37,290 nt of DNA from Nitriliruptorales bacterium. GTDB lineage: Bacteria; Actinomycetota; Nitriliruptoria; Euzebyales; Egibacteraceae. The translations under genes and the position numbers were made by a program. The stretch is taken from contig SKQL01000003.1 of NCBI GenBank assembly GCA_007119035.1, positions 1-37,290 on the forward strand, in the 5' to 3' direction. Below, piece after piece: positions 16,554-23,765 of the stretch; within the stretch, counting starts at the first letter, position 1, and each line of letters starts with the position of its first letter. The notes beneath the pieces are model-generated. The model was not told the DNA's origin. It did not search any database and was given only the letters and a program-made list of their open reading frames with translations.

Positions 16554-17474
16554 CTAGTAGCCGAGCTCCACGTGAACGGGGCCCAGGAGGTCCTTGCCCT
16601 CCGCGAAGCGCCGGACATTCTCGGCGATGCGGCCGGCGAGGAGGGGCTGGGCCATGTCCTCGGTGTTGGCCACGTGCGGGGTGATGAGGCAGTTGGGCAA
16701 CTCCCACAGCGGATGGCCCTCGGGCAGGGGCTCGGGCTCGGTGACGTCGAGAGCGGCGCCCCCGATGACGTCCTCGCGCAGCGCCACGACGAGGTCCTCG
16801 GTGACCACGTGCTCGCCGCGGGCCACGTTGACCAGCCAGGAGTGCGGCTCCATGAGCTCGAGCTCCACGGAGCCGATCGTCCCCGCGGTCTCGTCGGTGA
16901 GCGCGTGGGTGAGGAACACGACGTCTGCGCCCTTGAGCGCCTCGTAGCGACGATCGAACCCGATCACGTTGTCCGCCCCGGGGATGTCGTCGGGCCGGCG
17001 GCGGATCACCGTCACGTGGCACTCGAACGGCTCGAGCAGGCGAACGAGGTGTCTCGCGATGCCCCCGCCGCCGAAGATGGTCACCCGACCACGGACGAGG
17101 CTGATGCCCGCCTCCTCCTCCCAGGAGCTCGCCCGCGCGTAGCGCTTCATCTCCCGCATCCCCGCGAGCCCGAGCGCGAGGGCGTGCTCGGCCACGGGCT
17201 CCGCATACATCCCTTTGCCGGAGGTCCAGAGACGACCGCCGTCCATCACCCCTGCAGCGGCGAAGGCCTCGACCCCGGCCCACGGCAACTGGACCCAGCG
17301 GATGGTCGGGTGCTCGTCGAGCAGATCGCGCAGGCCGTGCGGGCCATGGGGGTCCGTCCACACGAGGCCGTCCGCGTCGGCGGCGTCGACCAGGCGCCCA
17401 CCCCCGTCGTGTATCGCCTGGCAGACGTGCTCGGGCGCGTCGAGCGGCGCCACCGCGATACGCGGCTGGGTCAT
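16554..17474 (-). CDS. D-isomer-specific 2-hydroxyacid dehydrogenase, substrate unknown
   Basis: The 306-aa NAD(P)-dependent enzyme has the Rossmann loop RVTIFGGGGIARHLVRLLEP and the three catalytic residues of the family: Arg in LVNVARGEHVV, Glu in LDVTEPEPLPEGHPLW and His in ITPHVANTEDM. It interconverts a 2-oxoacid and a D-2-hydroxyacid; sequence alone does not give the substrate. It lacks the ACT and spacer domains of the upstream serA product. The serA TGA (17479-17477) lies two bases before the chosen ATG at 17474, which has GGAG eight bases upstream; a TTG at 17480 is the alternative. Tight coupling to serA suggests a related metabolic role, for example reducing a branched-chain or serine-pathway oxoacid, but that is inference. 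Confidence 0.87.
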   Translation of the reverse strand: MTQPRIAVAPLDAPEHVCQAIHDGGGRLVDAADADGLVWTDPHGPHGLRDLLDEHPTIRWVQLPWAGVEAFAAAGVMDGGRLWTSGKGMYAEPVAEHALALGLAGMREMKRYARASSWEEEAGISLVRGRVTIFGGGGIARHLVRLLEPFECHVTVIRRRPDDIPGADNVIGFDRRYEALKGADVVFLTHALTDETAGTIGSVELELMEPHSWLVNVARGEHVVTEDLVVALREDVIGGAALDVTEPEPLPEGHPLWELPNCLITPHVANTEDMAQPLLAGRIAENVRRFAEGKDLLGPVHVELGY

Positions 17475-17476
17475 GC

Positions 17477-19048
17477 TCAAGACTCCAGGTCGATCTGACG
17501 GGCTTCGGGGGAGCCGATCGTCTCGGCGATCTCCTCGACGACATCCTCGGGAATCGCGGAGTCGACGCTCATCGCGATCAGCGCCTCGCCTCCCGCGGCA
17601 TGGCGTCCCACCTGCATGGTGCCGATGTTGATGCCCGCCTCACCGAGCCTGCCCCCGATCAGCCCCACGATCCCCGGCCGATCGGAGTATCGGAAGAAGA
17701 CCATGTGGTCGGAGGGCTCCATGTCGATGTCGAATCCCCAGATCTCCACGAGCCGCTCCCGGTTCGAGGGTCCCACGAGGGTACCGGCGACGGCGACGTC
17801 ACCCGCTGACAGGCGCACGAGCGAGACATAGTCATGGGTGGCGCGTGCGGAGAGCGTCGAGACCCTGAGACCGCGATCCTCCGCGAGGAGCGGGGCGTTG
17901 ACGAACGTCACCGGCTCTCCGCAGATGCCGGAGAGCAGGCCCCGCATGGCGGAGAGCGTGAGGATCTGGGTGTCCTCGTCGGCGAGCTTCCCCCGGTACT
18001 CGACGGTCAGCTCGGGCGCGGGCCCGTCCTGGAGGGCGGTGAACACGCGCCCGAGCTTCTCCGTGAGGCCCATGAACGGCTTCACCGTCTCGGGGATCCC
18101 CGAGGAGACCTGCACATTGACCGCGCTCGGCACGAAGTCGCCGGACAGCGCGAGTCGCACGTACTCCGCGACCATCCTCCCCGCCTTGTCCTGCGCCTCG
18201 CTGGTGGAGGCACCCAGGTGGGGCGTCACCACCACGTTGTCGAGGTCGAACAGCGGCGATTCCGTAGTGGGCTCGCTCTCGTACACGTCGAGCGCCGCGC
18301 CTGCGATCCAGCCCTCGGACAGCGCGGTGTGAAGCGCCTCTTCGTCCACGATCCCGCCGCGGGCGGTGTTCACCACCAACGCACCCGGCTTCATGGCCTT
18401 CAGCTCGTCCTCGCCGACGATCCCGGCGGTGTCCGCGGTCTTGGGCAGGTGCACGGTCACGATGTCCGCGATCCCGCAGAGAACGGGAACGGACGGGACC
18501 AGCTCGACGCCCATCTGGGCGGCCCGCTCGGGAGAGATGTAGGGGTCGTAGGCGACGAGGTGCATCCCGAAGCCCGAGCACCTCTGCGCCACGAGGGCAC
18601 CGACCCGGCCGAGACCCACGATGCCGAGTGTCTTGCCGTGCAACTCCACACCCTGGAAGGCGCTGCGGTCCCAGTTGCCGCTCGTGAGGCTCGCGTGGGC
18701 CTGCGGGATGTCGCGTGCGAGGGAGAGCATCAGTGCCACGGTGTGCTCGGCGGCGCTGATCACATTGGATTGGGGGGCATTGCAGACGATGACACCCCTG
18801 GCCGTCGCAGCGGCCACGTCGATGTTGTCAAGCCCGATGCCAGCCCGGGCGATGACCTGCAGCCGATCGGCCGCGGCGATCACATCCGCGTCGATGTTCG
18901 TCGCCGAACGGATGACGACCGCGTCGTACTGCCCGATCTCCGCGATCAGATCGGGCTTGGAGAGCCCCGTCCGGACGTTGACGTCGAAGTGCTCCTCGAG
19001 CTCGTGAACCCCCGCGTCGGAGAGCTTGTCGGCTACGAGCACGCGCAT
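17477..19048 (-). CDS. serA: D-3-phosphoglycerate dehydrogenase, long form with ACT domain
   Basis: The protein has 523 aa and catalyses the first step of serine synthesis. The N-terminus is MRVLVADKLSDAGVHELEE; the nucleotide loop is GIVGLGRVGALVAQRCSGFG; catalytic residues lie in VVNTARGGIVDEEAL, LDVYESEPTTESPLF and TPHLGASTSEAQ. Residues about 325-450 form the allosteric substrate-binding (intervening) domain and the last 75 residues an ACT domain (DRPGIVGLIGGRLGEAGINI). This is the actinobacterial type, inhibited by serine in characterised cases. An ATG at 19069 is possible, but the ATG at 19048 has GAGGAG eight bases upstream and gives the canonical N-terminus. Its position after ilvC is conserved in many actinobacteria. 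Confidence 0.95.
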   Translation of the reverse strand: MRVLVADKLSDAGVHELEEHFDVNVRTGLSKPDLIAEIGQYDAVVIRSATNIDADVIAAADRLQVIARAGIGLDNIDVAAATARGVIVCNAPQSNVISAAEHTVALMLSLARDIPQAHASLTSGNWDRSAFQGVELHGKTLGIVGLGRVGALVAQRCSGFGMHLVAYDPYISPERAAQMGVELVPSVPVLCGIADIVTVHLPKTADTAGIVGEDELKAMKPGALVVNTARGGIVDEEALHTALSEGWIAGAALDVYESEPTTESPLFDLDNVVVTPHLGASTSEAQDKAGRMVAEYVRLALSGDFVPSAVNVQVSSGIPETVKPFMGLTEKLGRVFTALQDGPAPELTVEYRGKLADEDTQILTLSAMRGLLSGICGEPVTFVNAPLLAEDRGLRVSTLSARATHDYVSLVRLSAGDVAVAGTLVGPSNRERLVEIWGFDIDMEPSDHMVFFRYSDRPGIVGLIGGRLGEAGINIGTMQVGRHAAGGEALIAMSVDSAIPEDVVEEIAETIGSPEARQIDLES

Positions 19049-19081
19049 GTTGGAAATCTCCTCGCTCATCTGGCCGTCGCC

Positions 19082-19099
19082 TTGTGCAATGTTTCACAA
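19082..19099. promoter_or_regulatory. Inverted repeat upstream of serA
   Basis: TTGTG-N8-CACAA is a perfect 5-bp inverted repeat, 34 bases upstream of the chosen serA start. It lies in a locally AT-rich patch (19080-19130) between the palindromes after ilvC and serA, suggesting a promoter/operator for serA separate from ilvBNC. The binding protein is unknown. Confidence 0.4.
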
Positions 19100-19131
19100 A
19101 GCTCGTCGCGGCGCAATTATTCCCCTATGGC

Positions 19132-19148
19132 CCCGCCGGCCCGGCGGG
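19132..19148 (-). terminator. Perfect palindrome, second hairpin after ilvC
   Basis: CCCGCCGG-C-CCGGCGGG, an 8-bp stem with one central base, lies immediately next to the 22-bp palindrome at 19149-19170. As RNA it would fold with a slightly opened loop. No U-tract follows on the minus strand (CATAGGGG...). Together the two are a probable, non-canonical terminator or mRNA stabiliser behind ilvC. Confidence 0.45.
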
Positions 19149-19170
19149 CTGGCGGGCCCGGGCCCGCCAG
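19149..19170 (-). terminator. 22-bp perfect palindrome after ilvC
   Basis: CTGGCGGGCCC is followed directly by its reverse complement GGGCCCGCCAG, with no spacer. It starts 18 bases after the ilvC stop. In RNA this would be a very stable GC hairpin, and in DNA a possible cruciform or binding site. Actinobacterial terminators often lack a U-tract, so termination or processing after ilvC is the simplest reading. Confidence 0.5.
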
Positions 19171-19187
19171 CTGCGCACCGCAGGCCC

Positions 19188-20192
19188 TCAGTGGTCGGTC
19201 GGCTTCGGCAGGAAGTCCATCATCGACCGGAGCTGCTCGCCGACCTCCTCGATGGGGTGCTCCGCATGACGGCGGCGCATCGCCCGGAACGCGGGCTGAC
19301 CCGCCTGGTTCTCGAGGATCCAGTCGCGCGCGAACTCACCGTTCTGGATCGCGGCGAGGGTCTCTCGCATCCGGTCCTTGACGGAGTCGTCGACCACGAA
19401 GGAACCGGAGTGGTAGTCACCGTACTCCGCGGTGTCCGACACGGAGTAGCGCATGCGCGCGAGGCCGCCCTCGTAGAAGAGGTCGACGATGAGCTTGAGC
19501 TCGTGGAGAACCTCGAAGTACGCGACCTCAGGCTGGTAGCCCGCCTCGGTCAAGGTCTCGAACGCCTTCTGCACGAGGCTCGAGACGCCCCCGCACAGCA
19601 CTGCCTGCTCGCCGAAGAGGTCCGTCTCCGTCTCCTCGCGGAAGGTGGTCTCGATGACCCCCGCACGAGTCGCGCCGAGAGCCTTCGCGTAGGCCATGCC
19701 GAGCGCGTGCGCGTTACCGGTGGCGTCCTGCTCGACGGCGAGCAGAGCCGGGACGCCCGTGCCCTCGACGTACGTCCGTCGCACGATGTGGCCGGGCCCC
19801 TTGGGGGCGATCATGAACACGTCGAGGTCCGAAGCGGGAGCGATCTGCCCGAAGGCGATGTTGAACCCGTGGCCGAACACGAGCGCATTGCCTGCGGACA
19901 GGTTCGGCGCGATCTCCTCCGCGTAGACCTTGGGCTGGGTGGTGTCGGGAAGGAGCACGACCACGACGTCGGCGCGCTTCGCGGCCTCCGCGGTGCTCAC
20001 GACCTCGAGGCCCGCCTCCTCCGCATCCGCCTTGCTGCGGGAGCCCTCGTATAGGCCGACGACCACATTGACCCCGGACTCGAGGAGGTTGCGTGCGTGG
20101 GCGTGGCCCTGCGAGCCATAGCCGATCACCGCCACGGTCTTGCCAGCGAGCAGGTCGAGCGACGCATCGTCGTCGTAATACATGGTGGCCAT
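19188..20192 (-). CDS. ilvC: Ketol-acid reductoisomerase (class I)
   Basis: The 334-aa enzyme converts acetolactate or acetohydroxybutyrate to the dihydroxy acids of valine/leucine/isoleucine synthesis. The Rossmann motif [19 protein letters not shown] and a loop with [12 protein letters not shown], whose serines and arginine suit NADPH, are at the N-terminus. The knotted C-terminal domain has [38 protein letters not shown] and [11 protein letters not shown] with the metal-binding acidic residues. The length is that of class I KARI. ATG at 20192 is used; ATG at 20183 is an alternative. It lies 57 nt after ilvN, and two palindromes follow it. Confidence 0.97.
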   Translation of the reverse strand: MATMYYDDDASLDLLAGKTVAVIGYGSQGHAHARNLLESGVNVVVGLYEGSRSKADAEEAGLEVVSTAEAAKRADVVVVLLPDTTQPKVYAEEIAPNLSAGNALVFGHGFNIAFGQIAPASDLDVFMIAPKGPGHIVRRTYVEGTGVPALLAVEQDATGNAHALGMAYAKALGATRAGVIETTFREETETDLFGEQAVLCGGVSSLVQKAFETLTEAGYQPEVAYFEVLHELKLIVDLFYEGGLARMRYSVSDTAEYGDYHSGSFVVDDSVKDRMRETLAAIQNGEFARDWILENQAGQPAFRAMRRRHAEHPIEEVGEQLRSMMDFLPKPTDH

Positions 20193-20249
20193 CTGGATCT
20201 GTCCTGTCTTCGGTTCGGGAAGCAGCCGAGGGAGAGCCTAGAGCAGTCC

Positions 20250-20771
20250 TCAGGCGCTGCGCTCCAGGCGCAGGGCCCGTCCCTCGGTGATGGACTTCGA
20301 GCCACGGCCAACGGCGACCGTCCCCGAGCGCACGAGCTCCCGGATCCCGTAGGGGGTGAGGAGGCGCACGAGCGCGTCGAGCTTGTCCTGGGATCCTGTC
20401 GCCTCGAACGTGACGGAGTCGGCGTCCACGTCGACCACCCGTGTGCGAAAGACCTCCGCAAGCTCGATCACCTCGCCCCGCGTGCGCCCCTCGGCGGCGA
20501 CCTTGATCAGCCACAGCTGGCGTGTGACCGCGTCGTCGCGCTCGAGCTCCACGATCTTCAGCACGTGCACGAGCTTGTTCAGCTGCTTGGTGACCTGCTC
20601 GATCTCCTGGGTCGCGTCGACGACGATGGTCATGCGGCTGACCTCGTGGACCTCGGTCGGGCCGACGGCGAGCGACTCGATGTTGAAGCCCCGACGGCTG
20701 AACAGCCCCGAGACGCGCGCGAGCACGCCGGGCTTGTTCTCCACGAGGACGGACAGCGTGTGCGTAGGCAC
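20250..20771 (-). CDS. ilvN: Acetolactate synthase small (regulatory) subunit
   Basis: The protein has 173 aa. The N-terminal ACT domain starts THTLSVLVENKPGVLARVSG and contains FSRRGFNIESLAVGPTE; the C-terminal ALS_ss_C domain follows (LWLIKVAAEGRTRGEVIELA, then FRTRVVDVDADSVTFEATG). It binds valine and controls the catalytic subunit IlvB. The GTG start at 20771 has AGAAGGAG seven bases upstream; the open frame upstream of it overlaps ilvB and is rejected. It begins 40 nt after the ilvB stop. Confidence 0.96.
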   Translation of the reverse strand: MPTHTLSVLVENKPGVLARVSGLFSRRGFNIESLAVGPTEVHEVSRMTIVVDATQEIEQVTKQLNKLVHVLKIVELERDDAVTRQLWLIKVAAEGRTRGEVIELAEVFRTRVVDVDADSVTFEATGSQDKLDALVRLLTPYGIRELVRSGTVAVGRGSKSITEGRALRLERSA

Positions 20772-20811
20772 TGCGGTTCTCCTTCTGAAGGGAGCTCGGG
20801 CGAGCCCCGGT

Positions 20812-22614
20812 CTAGACGACGTTGCCCTCGCGCAGGCGCTCGGGGAGCCCCGCGCCTCCCGGCTCCCCCGCCTCACCGGTCGAACCCGTCTGGGCGTACC
20901 ACTCCTCCGAGGACTCGAGGATGTCGTCGTTGCTCGCGCCCGCGGGGACCATGGGGAAGACCTTCTCGTCGGTGTCGACCCGGAAGTCGATGAGCACCGG
21001 CGAGTCCTTCACCGCGAGCGCCTTGTCGAGGGTCGCGTCGATGTCCTCGACGGTCTCGCAGTAAAAGCCCGGCATCTGGTAGGCCTCCGCGAGCTTGACG
21101 AAGTCGGGGACCCCGAAGCCAAGCCCCACCGAGGAGTAGCGCTTGTCGTAGAACAGCTCCTGCCACTGGCGGACCATGCCGAGACTGCCGTTGTTGATCA
21201 CGCAGAACACCACGGGGATGCCCTCGGTCTTGGCGGTGGCCAGCTCCTGCAGGGTCATCTGGAAGCTGCCGTCACCGTCGATGGCCACCACGAGTCGGTC
21301 CGGGCAACCCGTCTTCGCCCCGATGGCGGCGGGGACGCAGAAGCCCATGGTCCCGAGCCCTCCCGAGTTGATCCAACTCCGGGGACGCTCATAAGAGATG
21401 TGCTGGGCCGCCCACATCTGGTGCTGGCCCACCCCGGTGACGACGATGCTTTCCCCACCGAGCCGCTCGCCTATCGCGCGGATGACCGTCTGCGGCTTGA
21501 GCGGCCCCTCCGCCTGCTGGGTGTCGCGCAGCGGGTGCTCCGCTCGCCACGTGTCGAGGGTCTCCCACCACGCGGAGAGGTCGGGCAGCAGCGAGGGATC
21601 GCTCTCCATCGCGCTGCCGAGCGCGTCGCAGAGCTGTTCTGTCACGAGCCGGCAGTCACCGACGATCGGCACCTCCGGCTCCCGGTTCTTGCCGATCTCC
21701 GCGGGGTCGACGTCGACGTGGATCACACGGGCGTCCGGTGCGAAGGCCTCGAGGTTGCCCGTCACCCGGTCGTCGAAGCGCGCGCCCAACGTGATCAGCA
21801 GGTCAGCCTTCTGCATCGCGGTCACCGCGGTCCAATGCCCGTGCATGCCAGGCATGCCGAGGTGCTGCGGATGGCTGTCGGGGAAGGCGCCCCTCGCCAT
21901 CAGGGTGGTGACCACCGGCAGGTTCGCCTGCTCGGCGAGGCGGCGCAGGGCCTCGTGGCCATTGGCCTTGATGACGCCCCCACCCGCGTAGATCACCGGC
22001 CGCTCTGCGGCACAGATCTCACGGACCGCCTCGCGAACCATGCGACCGTGTCCCCGCATCGTCGGCTTGTAGCCGGGCAGGGCGAGACGATCGGCGGGCT
22101 CGTAGGAGAAGGTCGTGTTGAGCACGTCCTTCGGCAGGTCGAGCAGGACGGGGCCCGGCCGGCCGGTCGAGGCGATGTGGAACGCCTCCTTGATGGCGCC
22201 GGAGATCCGCTCGGGGTCCACGATCATCTCGTTGTGCTTCGTGACGGGCATGGTGATGCCGGTGATGTCGGCTTCCTGGAAAGCGTCACCGCCCACCGCG
22301 GCGGTTGGGACCTGACCCGTCAGGGCGACGATCGGCACGGAGTCCATGTACGCGTCCGCCAGGGCGGTGACGAGGTTGGTGCCCCCGGGGCCGCTGGTGG
22401 TGAGGGCGACCCCCACCCGGCCGGTGGCCTGCGCATATCCCTCTGCCATGTGGCCCGCACCCTGCTCGTGACGCGCGAGCACGTGGCGGATCGAGGAGGC
22501 GAGCAGCGGGTCGTAGGCGGGAAGGATCGCGCCGCCGGGGTGACCGAAGATCACCTCGACGCCCTGCTCCTCCAGGGCTCGGATGACCGCTTGCGCACCG
22601 GTGATCTCGTTCAT
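20812..22614 (-). CDS. ilvB: Acetolactate synthase large (catalytic) subunit
   Basis: The 600-aa thiamine-diphosphate enzyme makes acetolactate and acetohydroxybutyrate. The N-terminal domain has [20 protein letters not shown] and the catalytic Glu in [22 protein letters not shown]-domain sequences include [12 protein letters not shown]; the TPP/Mg motif is [19 protein letters not shown] to [15 protein letters not shown]. The C-terminus ends in a Gly/Glu-rich tail. ATG at 22614 has GAGG five bases upstream. The operon ilvB-ilvN-ilvC is headed by a leader peptide and attenuator (22675-22821), so transcription probably rises when charged Val/Leu/Ile tRNA falls. Confidence 0.97.
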   Translation of the reverse strand: MNEITGAQAVIRALEEQGVEVIFGHPGGAILPAYDPLLASSIRHVLARHEQGAGHMAEGYAQATGRVGVALTTSGPGGTNLVTALADAYMDSVPIVALTGQVPTAAVGGDAFQEADITGITMPVTKHNEMIVDPERISGAIKEAFHIASTGRPGPVLLDLPKDVLNTTFSYEPADRLALPGYKPTMRGHGRMVREAVREICAAERPVIYAGGGVIKANGHEALRRLAEQANLPVVTTLMARGAFPDSHPQHLGMPGMHGHWTAVTAMQKADLLITLGARFDDRVTGNLEAFAPDARVIHVDVDPAEIGKNREPEVPIVGDCRLVTEQLCDALGSAMESDPSLLPDLSAWWETLDTWRAEHPLRDTQQAEGPLKPQTVIRAIGERLGGESIVVTGVGQHQMWAAQHISYERPRSWINSGGLGTMGFCVPAAIGAKTGCPDRLVVAIDGDGSFQMTLQELATAKTEGIPVVFCVINNGSLGMVRQWQELFYDKRYSSVGLGFGVPDFVKLAEAYQMPGFYCETVEDIDATLDKALAVKDSPVLIDFRVDTDEKVFPMVPAGASNDDILESSEEWYAQTGSTGEAGEPGGAGLPERLREGNVV

Positions 22615-22674
22615 GCTTGCCTCGCTCCAGCCGTCGGGCTCTCTCGTTACCTGCCTGCTCGGTTCATGACCAAC

Positions 22675-22709
22675 AAAAAACCTCCCGCCGGGGATCCGGT
22701 CGAGAGGTT
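22675..22709 (-). terminator. Attenuator terminator of ilvB-ilvN-ilvC
   Basis: On the minus strand AACCTCTCGACCGG pairs with CCGGCGGGAGGTT (a helix of 4 + about 6 bp with a small internal mismatch, 4-nt loop), followed directly by TTTTTT. This is a classical intrinsic terminator. It ends 60 bases before the ilvB ATG and 23 bases after the leader stop, the usual place for an attenuator. The downstream arm of the pause hairpin abuts its 5' arm. Confidence 0.85.
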
Positions 22710-22755
22710 CGCGCCTGGTGTGCGTGCGACTTCAGCGCATGCAGACCAGGCGCGA
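22709..22755 (-). promoter_or_regulatory. Pause (1:2) hairpin of the ilvB attenuator
   Basis: TCGCGCCTGGT (22755-22745), inside leader codons just after the Val-Leu-Val-Ile run, is the perfect 11-nt complement of ACCAGGCGCGA (22719-22709), with a 25-nt loop that holds the leader stop codon. A ribosome stalled on the preceding Val/Leu/Ile codons would block this helix and free the second arm, the standard attenuation geometry. I could not identify a clean 2:3 antiterminator by eye. Confidence 0.7.
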
Positions 22756-22821
22756 GCTAATTACGAGTACGAGCACGCCGGAGTCGGCGCCGTTGGTGAT
22801 CATCCGGCTCCCGATGTCCAT
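22732..22821 (-). CDS. ilvB operon leader peptide
   Basis: The 29-aa frame runs from ATG (22821) to TGA (22734-22732). Residues 16-21 are VLVLVI and residues 25-26 are LV, so all three branched-chain amino acids are tested. The start has GGGAGG six bases upstream, a strong site. An attenuator terminator follows and ilvB starts 117 bases beyond the stop. Val/Leu/Ile-rich leaders before ilvB are well known in actinobacteria. The peptide itself is not expected to have a function beyond control. Confidence 0.88.
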   Translation of the reverse strand: MDIGSRMITNGADSGVLVLVISSRLVCMR

Positions 22822-22849
22822 GTGGCACCTCCCTCGCGCTCGTTCCTTC

Positions 22850-22879
22850 AGTCTGTGACGCTCACCATACCACTGTCAA
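22850..22879 (-). promoter_or_regulatory. Candidate promoter of the ilv leader
   Basis: A perfect -35 TTGACA (22879-22874, minus strand) is followed after 18 bases by CAGACT (22855-22850), a weak -10 (three of six). The start would be near 22843, leaving a 5' leader of about 20 bases with the leader-peptide Shine-Dalgarno. The -35 is convincing; the -10 is not. Confidence 0.5.
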
Positions 22880-23004
22880 CCAGGCCGACGCACCTTCCGG
22901 CGCCGTCTCCCAGCCGGCTGCGGGGTCTCGCGTCAGACCGATCCTTGATTTCTGGTTGGGAGGTCGCGTGATGGGCATTATGGGCTCAGACCGCAAGGCA
23001 CCAT

Positions 23005-23036
23005 GCGGCGGGCGGGTTCCCGCCCCCTCCCGCCGC
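23005..23036 (-). terminator. GC-rich hairpin after the response regulator
   Basis: GCGGCGGG and CCCGCCGC form an 8-bp stem (23005-23012 with 23029-23036); an alternative inner hairpin GGCGGG-TT-CCCGCC (23011-23024) overlaps it. It lies 43 bases beyond the response-regulator stop. No U-tract follows, so termination is plausible but not certain. Beyond the hairpin, 22880-23004 contains nothing else I can recognise. Confidence 0.4.
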
Positions 23037-23078
23037 AGACGGTGCGCCCTCCCCCCCTCGGGGCTCGTGCCCGCCATC

Positions 23079-23765
23079 TCAGCGGACCAGGCCGTGGCGC
23101 ATCGCGATGACGACGGCCTGCACCCGGTCCCCGGCACGGAGCTTGTCGTAGATGCTCGACAGCTCGGAGGTGACCAGGCCCTCCTCCATGCCGAGCCCCT
23201 CGCCGATCTCCGTGGTGGAGCTTCCCTTCGCGAGCTCTTCGAGGATCCTCTGCTCCTGGGGGGTGAGCGGCTGGATCTTCGCGTGCATCGCGAGTGGGCC
23301 GACCCGCTCGAGGAACGGCCGGGTGACGTCGGGGTGCAGGAAGCCCTTGCCCTCCGCCACCGCCCTGACCGCCTGGACGAGCTCCTCGCGGCGGACGTTC
23401 TTCGGCAGGTAGCCGGAGACTCCGGCGGCGACCGCCCGGGTCACGGTGTCGTGGTCCGTGAACATCGTCAGCGCCATCATGCGGGTCGGCAGGTTCTCAC
23501 GATCGAGTTGACGCACCGCCGTGAGGCCGTCCATGCCGACGAGGTTCACATCGACGAGCGCGACGTCCGGCCGGCTCGCGCGGACCGAGGTGATGAGGTC
23601 CTCGCCGGACTCGACGACCTCGACGACCTCCATGTCCTCCTCGAAGGAGATCATGGTCGCCACGCCATCGGCCACGACTCCGTGATCCTCCGCGATGAGG
23701 ACCCTGATGACCGTCCCCGGCACGCGGGTCTCGGCTGTCGTGCTCGGTACGCCGAACGCGTTCAC
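23079..23765 (-). CDS. NarL/FixJ-family two-component response regulator
   Basis: The 228-aa protein has a receiver domain (residues about 20-140) with the acidic pair E26-D27 in VLIAEDHGVVADG, phospho-acceptor D72 in ALVDVNLVGMDG, T100 in MMALTMFTD and K122 in GYLPKNVRREEL. The LuxR-type helix-turn-helix (about 167-225) reads LTPQEQRILEELAKGSSTTE to VTSELSSIYDKLRAGDRVQA. It is expected to dimerise on phosphorylation and bind DNA. The GTG start overlaps the kinase stop (GTGA) with GGAGG seven bases upstream, so it is translationally coupled to its kinase. The target genes are unknown. Confidence 0.93.
   Translation of the reverse strand: MNAFGVPSTTAETRVPGTVIRVLIAEDHGVVADGVATMISFEEDMEVVEVVESGEDLITSVRASRPDVALVDVNLVGMDGLTAVRQLDRENLPTRMMALTMFTDHDTVTRAVAAGVSGYLPKNVRREELVQAVRAVAEGKGFLHPDVTRPFLERVGPLAMHAKIQPLTPQEQRILEELAKGSSTTEIGEGLGMEEGLVTSELSSIYDKLRAGDRVQAVVIAMRHGLVR

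Noticed and set aside
16537-16562. GGCTAC...GTAGCC hairpin at the stop of the 2-hydroxyacid dehydrogenase as terminator
   Set aside because: Only 6 bp with a 14-nt loop and no U-tract; likely chance.
20356-22971. Plus-strand 871-codon open frame antisense to ilvB and ilvN
   Set aside because: Low-complexity, no recognisable motif, and it lies opposite certain ilvB/ilvN sequence and the attenuator.
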